From Cupriavidus sp. U2 (GTDB lineage Bacteria > Pseudomonadota > Gammaproteobacteria > Burkholderiales > Burkholderiaceae), in the NCBI RefSeq assembly GCF_009663685.2, contig NZ_RCOG02000014.1:1-64000 (forward strand): a stretch of DNA of 64,000 nucleotides, in the 5' to 3' direction. The notes under the pieces are model-generated. The model was given only the letters and a program-made list of their open reading frames with translations. It was not told the DNA's origin and searched no databases. Shown here piece after piece: positions 48,590-57,453 of the stretch (position 1 is the first letter of the stretch; the number at the start of each line of letters is the position of its first letter). The position numbers and the translations under genes are program-made.

Positions 48590-49716
48590 CGCGCCAGGGG
48601 GTTGCGGCGGCCATCGATGCCGCACTGTTCGAAGACGTGATGCAGCGCTTTGCCGCGATGTTCGGCCGCGACGAATCGCCGTGGCAGGTGTGGCCGCTGG
48701 CCAATGCCCCGGCCACGCTGGGCCGTCACGACGTGGTGCTGGCGGACGGCGAGGCTGCCGCCGACCTCATCGACCGCGTGGCGGCGGCCAATGCCGTGCT
48801 GATCGTGTCGGAGCGCGAAGGCGGCCGCTGGATCGACACGGTGCGCTCGTGGATGGGTACGTGGGTGTTCGATTCGCACGCCGACGATGACACCGCGCAC
48901 TCGCCGGGCTTCGTGGCGGTGCTGGCGGCGGCGCTGTCGCTGCATTTTCCCGCGCACGACGCGCTGTGCATCGCCCGCGCCTGGGAGCCGGGCAGCACCG
49001 CGTGGCCCGGCGATTTCGCGCGCTTCCCGCGTGTGCGCCATGCCGCGCTGGTTTCGCCCGACCAGCCGGCGCCAGCCTTCGCGCCGTGCCCGCCCGATCT
49101 GGGCCTGTATGCGGTCATGCCGACCGCCGCCTGGATCGAACAGCTCGTACCGCTGCGGGTGCCAACCGTGCAGCTGCGCTTCAAGTCGGCCGACGCCGCC
49201 GAGGTGAAGGCCGAAGTGGTGCGGGCAGCCAACGCCGCCAGGGGTTCGACATCGCGCCTGTTCATCAATGACCACTGGCGCGTGGCGGTCGACCATCACG
49301 CGGCCTGCGGCGGTGACAGCGGCATCTATGGCATCCACCTGGGCCAGGAAGACCTGGACGAGGCGGATCTCGATGCCATCCGCGCCTCGGGCCTGCGCCT
49401 GGGCGTGTCGACGCACGGCTACGCCGAGATGCTGCGCGTGGCGGCGATCCGCCCCAGCTACCTGGCGCTGGGCGCGATTTTCCCGACCACGACCAAGGTC
49501 ATGCCGACCCAGCCGCAAGGCATGGGCCGCTTCCAGTCGTATGTGACGCTGATGAAGCCGGTGATGCCGTCGCTGGTGGGCATCGGCGGGGTGAACGCCG
49601 GCAATATGCGCGAAGTGCTCGATGTCGGCGTGGGCAGCGCCGCCGTAGTGCGGGCGATCACGGAAGCCAGCGATGTGCCGGCGGCGGTGGCGGGGCTCAA
49701 CGCCTTGTTTGTTTGA
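48586..49716 (+). CDS. thiE: Thiamine phosphate synthase with N-terminal ThiD-like extension
   Basis: ThiE joins the thiazole and pyrimidine phosphates. The catalytic domain is about residues 172-376, with QLRFKS, LFINDHWRVAV, GIHLGQEDL, LGVSTHGYAE, ALGAIFPTTTK and SLVGIGGVN. The first 160 residues have no place in a normal ThiE, which has about 210. Part of this extension (TAHSPGFVAVLAAALSLHFP-AHDALCIARAW) lines up with the end of ThiD ([30 protein letters not shown]) but lacks the GTG/Cys catalytic loop, so it looks like a degenerate kinase domain. An intact ThiD is at 51566-52396. The start overlaps thiG by four bases. Confidence 0.9.
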   Translation: MTRQGVAAAIDAALFEDVMQRFAAMFGRDESPWQVWPLANAPATLGRHDVVLADGEAAADLIDRVAAANAVLIVSEREGGRWIDTVRSWMGTWVFDSHADDDTAHSPGFVAVLAAALSLHFPAHDALCIARAWEPGSTAWPGDFARFPRVRHAALVSPDQPAPAFAPCPPDLGLYAVMPTAAWIEQLVPLRVPTVQLRFKSADAAEVKAEVVRAANAARGSTSRLFINDHWRVAVDHHAACGGDSGIYGIHLGQEDLDEADLDAIRASGLRLGVSTHGYAEMLRVAAIRPSYLALGAIFPTTTKVMPTQPQGMGRFQSYVTLMKPVMPSLVGIGGVNAGNMREVLDVGVGSAAVVRAITEASDVPAAVAGLNALFV

Positions 49717-50660
49717 TGGTCGCTGGTTGAACGGTTTTACCCGCTCCCCCAAACCGCTCTGAGCGAGCGAACCGCCGGGGCTTGATAACCCTTCGGTGTG
49801 CTCCCCTCTCCCGCGCGCGGGAGAGGGGCGGGGGAGAGGGCAGGCGCATGGGGTGCTAACCCGGCTCGGCAAGTGCGACACGCCTTGCCCTCTCCCCCAA
49901 CCCCTCTCCCGCAGGCGGGAGAGGGGAGCCGCGCCCTGCGGTGCAAGCAAGGGCCGCAATCTTCAAGCGCCCTGAAAGCAAAGCAAATCCGTCACCGCTG
50001 CGCTGCCGCGACGGTTTTCTCCCCCGAAGATTCGCTGCCGCGACGGTTTTCTCCCCGAAGATTCGCAGCCGCGGTTTTCTCCCCTCTCCCGCATGGCGGG
50101 AGAGGGGCGGGGGAGAGGGCAGGCGCATGGGGTGCTAACCCGGCTCGGCAAGTGCGACACGCTTGCCCTCTCCCCCAACCCCTCTCCCGCAGGCGGGAGA
50201 GGGGAGCCGCGCCCTGCTGTGCAAGCAAGGGCCGCAATCTTCAAGCGCCCTGAAAGCAAAGCAAATCCGTCACCGCTGCGCTGCCGCGACGGTTTTCTCC
50301 CCGAAGATTCGCTGCCGCGGTTTTCTCCCCTCTCCCGCGCGCGGGAGAGGGGCGGGGGAGAGGGCAGGAGCATGGGGTGCTAACCCGGCTCGGCAAGTGC
50401 GACACGCCTTGCCCTCTCCCCCAACCCCTCTCCCGCAGGCGGGAGAGGGGAGCCGCTCCCTCCGGTGCAAGCAAGGGGAGCGGACCATCAGCAATGGACA
50501 CCCCCCGGGGAGAGGGCTAGCGTATCGAGAACTCACAGTTTGGGCGCTGACCGGCCACGCCGGCTGGTCGCGACCGGACAATCCGCATATCCTCTCCATC
50601 CAGTCACCAATGGATAGAGGTTCCGCAGTACGGAACGGGACCCGCAGAGAGGAAACAGCA
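49717..50660. other. Long intergenic region between thiE and the thioesterase gene
   Basis: No gene is seen. From 49801 to 50476 it is the repeat array; the rest (50477-50660) is leader of the next gene with CCGCTCCC/GGAGCGG and CCCCGGGGAGAGGG fragments of the same element. Confidence 0.8.
49801..50476. repeat. Second GC-rich tandem repeat array, downstream of thiE
   Basis: Three units begin at 49801, 50079 and 50325 (periods 278 and 246 bp). Each unit has an inverted pair (CTCCCCTCTCCCGC/GCGGGAGAGGGG) leading to CAGGCGCATGGGGTGCTAACCC, then a second pair (CCCTCTCCCCCAACCCCTCTCC). A spacer follows, with sub-repeats of about 33 bp built on GCTGCCGCGACGGTTTTCTC; sub-repeat number differs between copies, which explains the period change. 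The last unit is partial. It belongs to the same element family as the array at 308-1042. Confidence 0.9.
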
Positions 50661-51095
50661 GTGAACGAGATCATCCCCGCCGCCCCGGGCACCCCCGACA
50701 AGCCCTATTTCGGTATCGAGATTCCGCTGATGCGCCTGCTGGGCCTGCAGCCGGTGCATATGGAGGAAGGGCTATGCCGTACGCGCCTGCCGGCCAGCCC
50801 GAACGTGGTGAACAGCCGTGGTGACGTGCATGGCGGCACGCTGATGGCCGTGCTGGACTTCACGCTGAGCGGCGCGGCGCGCTCGCATGCCCCGCTGGAC
50901 GTGGGCGTGATCACGATCGACATGTCCACGCATTTCCTGGCCGCCGCGCGCGGCGCGCTGACGTTCGAGGCGCGCATCCTGCGCCGGGGCGCCAAGATCG
51001 CCTTCTGCGAGGGCGAGGCCCGCGACGCATCGGGCACGGTCTGCTGCGTGGCCCGCGCGTCGTTCAAGCTGGTGCAGCTGGCCGGCGGGAACTAG
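50661..51095 (+). CDS. PaaI family hot-dog thioesterase
   Basis: The 144-residue protein starts at GTG 50661 (GAGAGGAAACAGCA upstream). It has the PaaI hot-dog marks NVVNSRGDVHGGTLMAVLDFTLSGAARSH and GVITIDMSTHFLAAA. It probably hydrolyses an acyl-CoA; the substrate is unknown. The end overlaps the convergent PGDYG gene by four bases. Confidence 0.85.
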   Translation: MNEIIPAAPGTPDKPYFGIEIPLMRLLGLQPVHMEEGLCRTRLPASPNVVNSRGDVHGGTLMAVLDFTLSGAARSHAPLDVGVITIDMSTHFLAAARGALTFEARILRRGAKIAFCEGEARDASGTVCCVARASFKLVQLAGGN

Positions 51096-51553
51096 GCGTC
51101 CGGCCCGTCCGGCGGGCCTTCCGTGGGGCGATAGACCGCCACGAACCTTGCGCGCTCGGTGATGCCATAGTCGCCGGGCGCGTATTGCATCAGCCAGTCG
51201 CCCGGCTTGCCGGTCAGCACATCGCCGCCGGCCGAGCGTTCCAGCGCGAACGCGACCGGCATTTCCTTGACCAGCACCGGCACCGGCTTGTTGCGATACG
51301 GGCCGGCCTCGCCGTGCGCGTTCGGCCCCACGGCCACATAGCGCGCGTCGAAACGCCCGCGCGACACCACCCAGCGGTCGCCGGTGGCGCCGGTCACGAT
51401 GGCATCCCCGCGCTGGTAGCGGTTCGGCCCCTCGCGGCTGATCAGTTCGCCGGGCTCGGCGGCAAACGCCACCTGCACGGTTTCGTCCTTCACGTACCAG
51501 CGCGCGGCGGGATCGTCGCGCAGGTCGATGTCTTTCAGGGTTTCCATGTCCAA
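51092..51553 (-). CDS. PGDYG-type protein of unknown function
   Basis: The 153-residue protein contains the hallmark PGDYG (YAPGDYGITERARF) and a repeated style of short beta strands (GDAIVTGATGDRWVVSRGRFDARY; KPGDWLMQYAPGDYG). It was not recognised as an enzyme. It is the next gene after thiD on the same strand, 12 bp on, so a thiamine-linked role is possible. That link is inference. Confidence 0.8.
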   Translation of the reverse strand: MDMETLKDIDLRDDPAARWYVKDETVQVAFAAEPGELISREGPNRYQRGDAIVTGATGDRWVVSRGRFDARYVAVGPNAHGEAGPYRNKPVPVLVKEMPVAFALERSAGGDVLTGKPGDWLMQYAPGDYGITERARFVAVYRPTEGPPDGPDA

Positions 51554-51565
51554 TCCGATGCCGCG

Positions 51566-52396
51566 TCAGCCTAGCTGGCGCGGGGCGAAGCTGTGGTTGA
51601 GCGGGCCGTTGCCGGCACCCAGGCGCAGTGGCGCGCCAGCTGCGATGGCCCGGGCCACGTAGTCCAGCGCGGTGCCCACGGCGTCGGGCAGCGCGTCGCC
51701 GCGCGCCAGTTGCGACGCGATGGCCGCCGCCAGCGTGCAGCCGGTGCCGTGCAGGTTGGGGGTGTCGATACGCGGATGCGTGTAGATGCGCGTGGTGCCG
51801 TCGGCCAGCATCAGCAGGTCGTCCAGGCCGGTGGCGTCGGGGCCATCGTCCTCCAGGTGCCCGCCCTTGAGCAGCACGGCCTGGCAGCCCATCGCCAGCA
51901 GGTCGGCGGCGGCGGCTTCCATCTCGGCGCGGCGTGCGATGCGGCGCCCGAGCAGGTACGAGGCTTCCGGCAGGTTCGGCGTGACCAGGATGGCGCGCGG
52001 AAAGAGCCGCTTCACCATGGCCTGGCTGGTGGCGTCGTCCGAGAGCGTGGCGCCGGACGTGGAGATCATGACCGGATCGACCACGAGCTTGCGGATGCCG
52101 TGCCGGTCCACCGCGCCGGCCACGGCCTCGACGATGGCCGCCGTGCCAAGCATGCCGGTCTTGGCGGCATCCACGCCGATGTCGCTGGCCACGGCATCGA
52201 TCTGGGCGGCCACCATGTCGGCCGGAATGGCGTGTACCCCGGTCACACCCAGCGTGTTCTGGGCCGTGATGGCGGTGATCGCGCTCATGCCGAAGCAGCC
52301 CAGCGCGGCAAATGTCTTCAGGTCCGCCTGGATGCCGGCGCCGCCGCCGGAGTCGGAACCGGCGATGGTCAGGGTGCGGGGTGGCGTGGGGAGCAT
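51566..52396 (-). CDS. thiD: Hydroxymethylpyrimidine (phosphate) kinase ThiD
   Basis: ThiD phosphorylates the thiamine pyrimidine twice. The 276-residue ribokinase-fold protein has [62 protein letters not shown] and [14 protein letters not shown] (catalytic loop). Start 52396 is favoured over longer frames. It is on the opposite strand to thiC-E and divergent from the SAH riboswitch and ahcY. Confidence 0.96.
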   Translation of the reverse strand: MLPTPPRTLTIAGSDSGGGAGIQADLKTFAALGCFGMSAITAITAQNTLGVTGVHAIPADMVAAQIDAVASDIGVDAAKTGMLGTAAIVEAVAGAVDRHGIRKLVVDPVMISTSGATLSDDATSQAMVKRLFPRAILVTPNLPEASYLLGRRIARRAEMEAAAADLLAMGCQAVLLKGGHLEDDGPDATGLDDLLMLADGTTRIYTHPRIDTPNLHGTGCTLAAAIASQLARGDALPDAVGTALDYVARAIAAGAPLRLGAGNGPLNHSFAPRQLG

Positions 52397-52486
52397 GTGC
52401 AAGGCGGGAACGGGACGGGAACAGTCCGAAACAATTAGGCGGGAAAAAATCTGGCATTTCTGCCCGCTCGGCGCGAACAGGCACGC

Positions 52487-52492
52487 TACAAT
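52487..52492 (+). promoter_or_regulatory. Minus-10 element of the ahcY promoter
   Basis: TACAAT, with the transcription start expected at about 52499, one base before the SAH aptamer. The minus-35 is weak. Confidence 0.6.
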
Positions 52493-52499
52493 ACCGCCA

Positions 52500-52565
52500 C
52501 TCCGAGGAGCGTTGCAACGGATGCCCTGCCATCCGCCAGGCTCGGAATGTCTCAACGGCGCTCGC
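52500..52565 (+). ncRNA. S-adenosylhomocysteine (SAH) riboswitch (ahcY leader)
   Basis: The conserved blocks CTCCGAGGAGCGTTGCAACGG, CCAGGCTCGGAA and CAACGGCGCTC appear in order; TCCGAG pairs with CTCGGA, and GCGTTG with CAAC-GC. This is the known SAH riboswitch arrangement. It should turn ahcY on when SAH builds up. The stretch to the start (52566-52712) has AGGCCC/GGGCCT hairpin arms but no T-run. Confidence 0.95.
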
Positions 52566-52712
52566 TGTTCCGTGGTTCGCACGGGGCGCGAGTCGACCTG
52601 TCTGTCCGTCATGGCCTCCCGTGAGGTATCCGTGACGCGCCCAGGCCCCTGGTTTCATGGGCCTTATCCGTCTCCCGTCCCGCGTATGCGCCACTCTTAC
52701 ATCGGAGTGAAC

Positions 52713-54131
<1,419 letters not shown>

Positions 54132-54156
54132 TCGGCCCGAGATTCTCCCCGACGGT

Positions 54157-54207
54157 GTTCTCCCCTCTCCCGCCCGGCGGGAGAGGGGCCCGGGGGAGAG
54201 GGCGTTG
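54157..54207. repeat. Single copy of the GC-rich inverted-repeat element
   Basis: CTCCCCTCTCCCGCCCGGCGGGAGAGGGG (two arms) followed by CCCGGGGGAGAGGGC, 26 bp after ahcY. The layout is that of one half-unit of the arrays at 308 and 49801. No T-run follows, so it is not a simple terminator. Confidence 0.8.
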
Positions 54208-54276
54208 AGCTGACTGCGCGACCGGGCTCCGCCAGAAGCGCGCAGTTCCGATGTCATCCAATAACAAGGAGTCCCA

Positions 54277-54624
54277 ATGAGACTGTTGGCCGTCTGGATC
54301 ATCAACGCCGCGTCGCTGTTCCTGGTGAGCTATCTGATCGGCGGTATCGAACTGCGCGGATTTGGCGCGGCGATGATTGCCGCGCTGGTGCTGGGTCTGG
54401 TCAATACGCTGATCCGGCCGATCCTGGTCATCCTGACCCTGCCGGTGACGCTGCTGACGCTGGGGCTGTTCATCTTCGTCATCAACGCGCTGCTGTTCCT
54501 GTTCGTCGGCAACCTGCTGCAGGGGTTTGTCGTAGCCGGATTTGGCGCCGCGCTGCTTGGCTCGATTCTCTATAGCGTGATCTCCACGATTCTCGCCAGC
54601 GTACTGCTTGGCGACCGTGACTAA
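54277..54624 (+). CDS. Small four-TM membrane protein (phage holin family 4 / YvlD-like)
   Basis: The 115-residue protein has four hydrophobic segments with LGLVNTLIRPILVILTLPVTLLTLGLF in the second and third, the mark of the PF04020 (YvlD) family. Its role is unknown. AAGGAG precedes the ATG. It lies between ahcY and metF, and an ahcY-holin-metF order is seen in related bacteria. Confidence 0.88.
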   Translation: MRLLAVWIINAASLFLVSYLIGGIELRGFGAAMIAALVLGLVNTLIRPILVILTLPVTLLTLGLFIFVINALLFLFVGNLLQGFVVAGFGAALLGSILYSVISTILASVLLGDRD

Positions 54625-54670
54625 GCGCGACTGAAATTCTTCGGGGCGCCGCGCGTGCGGCGTGCCAACC

Positions 54671-55501
54671 ATGACTGATCGCTACTACAGCTTCGAATTC
54701 TTCCCGCCCAAGACGGCGGAGGGCGCCGAGAAACTGCGCAACACCCGCGCCCAGCTGGCACCGTTGCAGCCGAAGTACATCTCGGTGACGTTCGGCGCCG
54801 GCGGCACCACGCAGCAGGGCACGCTCGACGCCGTGCTGGAAATCCAGCGCGAGGGCATCGAGGCGGCGCCGCACCTGTCGTGCGTGGGGTCGTCGCGCGA
54901 GAGCATCCGCGACATCCTCAAGACCTATCGCGACGGCGGTATCCGCCATATCGTCGCGCTGCGCGGCGACATGCCGTCCGGCATGGGCGAGATCGGCGAA
55001 TTCCGCTACGCCAACGAACTGGTGGAGTTCATCCGCGCCGAAACCGGCGACTGGTTCAACATCGAGGTGGCGGCCTATCCCGAATACCACCCGCAGGCCC
55101 GTTCGCCGCGCCACGACCTGGACAACTTCGTGCGCAAGGTGAAGGCCGGCGCGAACTCGGCCATCACGCAGTATTTCTTCAACGCCGACGCCTACTTCCG
55201 CTTTGTCGACGATGTCCGCGCGATGGGCGTGGAAGTGCCGATCGTGCCCGGCATCATGCCGATCACCAATTACTCGCAGCTGATGCGTTTTTCCGAGATG
55301 TGCGGCGCCGAAGTGCCGCGCTGGGTGGCGAAGCGGCTCGAATCGTTCGGCGACGACAAGGAATCGATCCGCGCGTTCGGCCTGGACGTGGTGACGGCGC
55401 TGTGCGAACGCCTGCTGGCGTCGGGCGTGCCCGGCCTGCACTTCTACACGCTGAACACGGCCGGCGCCACCAAGGCCATCTGGCAGCGCCTGAAGCTCTG
55501 A
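54671..55501 (+). CDS. metF: 5,10-methylenetetrahydrofolate reductase
   Basis: MetF makes methyl-THF for homocysteine remethylation. The 276-residue FAD protein has YSFEFFPPKTAEG, SVTFGAGGTTQQGTL, LRGDMPSG (Asp), EVAAYPEYHP, KAGANSAITQYFF, and LNTAGATKAIWQRL. A GTG start three codons earlier is possible. It follows ahcY within 540 bp. Confidence 0.97.
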   Translation: MTDRYYSFEFFPPKTAEGAEKLRNTRAQLAPLQPKYISVTFGAGGTTQQGTLDAVLEIQREGIEAAPHLSCVGSSRESIRDILKTYRDGGIRHIVALRGDMPSGMGEIGEFRYANELVEFIRAETGDWFNIEVAAYPEYHPQARSPRHDLDNFVRKVKAGANSAITQYFFNADAYFRFVDDVRAMGVEVPIVPGIMPITNYSQLMRFSEMCGAEVPRWVAKRLESFGDDKESIRAFGLDVVTALCERLLASGVPGLHFYTLNTAGATKAIWQRLKL

Positions 55502-55505
55502 TCGC

Positions 55506-55868
55506 ATGCCCGCCGCGCGCCGTCCGGACCCGTTCGTCGAGCATCTGCTGGAACTGATGGCGCCGCTGGCGGCCAGCATCGGGCCGGTCACGGCCAGGCG
55601 GATGTTTGGCGGTCATGGCCTGTTCTATGACGGGCTGATGTTCGCGCTGGCAAGCGGCGGCCAGTGCTACCTGAAGGCGGACGACGTCACGCTGCCCCGC
55701 TTCGCGGCCGAGGGCAGCGAGCCGTTCCGCTACCAGTCGGCCCGGCGCGAGGTGACGATGCGTCACTACATGAGCCTGCCGGCGGCCTGCCTGGAGTCGC
55801 CGTCCGCCATGACGCCCTGGGCGCGCATGGCCGTGGAAGCCGCGCTGCGGCTGGGAAACGCGAAGTAG
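55506..55868 (+). CDS. TfoX N-terminal domain protein
   Basis: The 120-residue protein matches the TfoX/Sxy N-terminal domain: RRMFGGHGLFYDGLMFALASGGQCYLKAD and REVTMRHYMSLPAACLE. Full-length Sxy controls competence; this stand-alone domain is of unknown role. It begins 5 bp after metF, in the same transcript. Confidence 0.88.
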   Translation: MPAARRPDPFVEHLLELMAPLAASIGPVTARRMFGGHGLFYDGLMFALASGGQCYLKADDVTLPRFAAEGSEPFRYQSARREVTMRHYMSLPAACLESPSAMTPWARMAVEAALRLGNAK

Positions 55869-55909
55869 GCATATCGGCAACCGTGGGCGATGGTGGCATA
55901 CTCGCCGCC

Positions 55910-56680
55910 ATGGTCACCGCCACCTTCCGTTTCTACGAGGAACTGAACGACTTTCTGGCGCCATCGCAGCGCCGCCGGGACCTGTCGTGCCCCTGCGCGC
56001 GCGCCGCCACGGTCAAGCACATGATCGAGGCGCTGGGCGTGCCGCATACCGAGGTGGAACTGATCCTCGTGAACGGCGAATCGGTGCCGTTCGAGCGCCT
56101 CGTCGAGGACGGCGACCGCGTCGCCGTTTATCCAAAATTTGAATCGCTCGACGTTACGCCGCTGCTGCGCGTGCGCGAGCATCCGCTGCGCAACCTCCGC
56201 TTTGTCGCCGATGCGCACCTGGGCGGCCTGGCGCACCTGCTGCGCATGACCGGCTTCGACACGCTCTACGACAACCACTTCGAAGACAGCGAGATTGCCC
56301 GTATCGCGGCCGACGAGCAGCGCATCGTGCTGACACGCGACCGCGAACTGCTCAAGCGCCGCGAGATCACGCACGGCTGCTATGTGCGGGCGATCAAGCC
56401 GGTGCCGCAGGCACACGAGATCTTCGCGCGGCTGGACCTGGCACGCAGCGCCCGCCCGTTCTCGCTATGCCTGACCTGCAACGTGCCGCTGGAACGGATC
56501 GACAAGGCCCAGGCACAGGACCGCGTGCCCGACGGCGTGTTCGCGCGCCACGACCGCTTTGTCACCTGCCCGCATTGCCGCAGGGTGTTCTGGGAAGGCT
56601 CGCACTGGAGGCGGATGCGCGAGCTGGTGGAGGGGTTGGTGCGCGCCACGGAGCCCGCGCCGGACAATGCGCCAGGCTGA
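55910..56680 (+). CDS. Ubiquitin-like domain fused to Mut7-C RNase (PIN-fold) with zinc ribbon
   Basis: The 256-residue protein has three parts. Residues 1-80 are a ubiquitin-like fold (TATFRFYEELNDFL, VELILVNGESVPFERLVEDGDRVAVYP). Residues 95-170 are the Mut7-C PIN-like nuclease (RFVADAHLGGLAHLLRMTGFDTLYDN, Asp101; ILTRD, Asp144, RELL). Residues 184-230 are a zinc ribbon with Cys187/190 and Cys220/223. Family members are predicted RNases with unknown targets. It is on the same strand as the TfoX gene, 41 bp on. A GTG start at 55883 is also in frame. Confidence 0.85.
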   Translation: MVTATFRFYEELNDFLAPSQRRRDLSCPCARAATVKHMIEALGVPHTEVELILVNGESVPFERLVEDGDRVAVYPKFESLDVTPLLRVREHPLRNLRFVADAHLGGLAHLLRMTGFDTLYDNHFEDSEIARIAADEQRIVLTRDRELLKRREITHGCYVRAIKPVPQAHEIFARLDLARSARPFSLCLTCNVPLERIDKAQAQDRVPDGVFARHDRFVTCPHCRRVFWEGSHWRRMRELVEGLVRATEPAPDNAPG

Positions 56681-56719
56681 CTGGCCAGCCGGCTTGCCGG
56701 CGGGAACCCGGCGCGGTTG

Positions 56720-57361
56720 CTACCGTACCCCGCGCTCCGTCACCATCCAGTCCATCGGCAGGTCGTGCGCTTGTGCAACAAGCGGGATCTCGCAGGCGTC
56801 GAAGCCGATGCCGATGGCGATGGGCGTGACGCCAAGCCCGGCCAGGGCCGCCAGGGTGCGGTCGTAGAAGCCGCCGCCGTAACCTAGGCGGAACTTGTTG
56901 GCGCTGAAACCGACACAGGGAATGAGCAGCGCGTCGGGCGTCACGGCCTCGGTGCCGTCGGGTACCGGAATGCCGTAGTGTCCGGCGCGCATCGTCGTGT
57001 CAGGGGTCCACAAATGGAAATCGAGCGGCGTGCCCGGGGCCGAGACCACGGGCAGGGCGGCCACGCGGCCGGGCATCCCGGCCAGCCAGCGGGCCACCGT
57101 GCCGCGGGCGTCGAATTCCTGCTGGATCGGCCAGTAAAACCCCAGCTTCCGTACGCCCAGGCGTTCCAGCAGGGCGCCCAGCGCATGGTCGATGGCGGTA
57201 TCGGATGCGGCACGATCGGGCAGCGCGGCGCGCCGCGCCAGCAGGTCGCGGCGCAGGGCGCGCCGGTCATTGGCAAGGGCGGCAGGCTGGTCCGTGACGG
57301 CCTGGAATTGACGGGCGTCCGGCCCGTTGTCCGGGGCTTGGGATGGGGGCATGGCGTGCAA
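56720..57361 (-). CDS. 5-formyltetrahydrofolate cyclo-ligase
   Basis: The enzyme returns 5-formyl-THF to the folate pool with ATP. The 213-residue protein has RRDLLARRAAL, GFYWPIQQEFD, LLIPCVGFSANKFRLGYGGGFYDRTLA and an end with IGIGFDACE. The start is at 57361 (or ATG 57352). It is divergent from slt, sharing a 92-bp gap, and is known to be linked to 6S RNA in some bacteria; none is seen here. Confidence 0.92.
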   Translation of the reverse strand: MHAMPPSQAPDNGPDARQFQAVTDQPAALANDRRALRRDLLARRAALPDRAASDTAIDHALGALLERLGVRKLGFYWPIQQEFDARGTVARWLAGMPGRVAALPVVSAPGTPLDFHLWTPDTTMRAGHYGIPVPDGTEAVTPDALLIPCVGFSANKFRLGYGGGFYDRTLAALAGLGVTPIAIGIGFDACEIPLVAQAHDLPMDWMVTERGVR

Positions 57362-57453
57362 TAATGACCGCGATCAGACAATCAGAAACAGATGAAGGAT
57401 GCGCGCCTGTCTTCTTGGATGGGCACGCGCCACCACATAAGGGATAGCCAAGA

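Noticed and set aside
57362..57453. 6S RNA next to the 5-FCL gene
   Set aside because: The 92-bp gap is too short for 6S RNA and no bulged long hairpin was seen.
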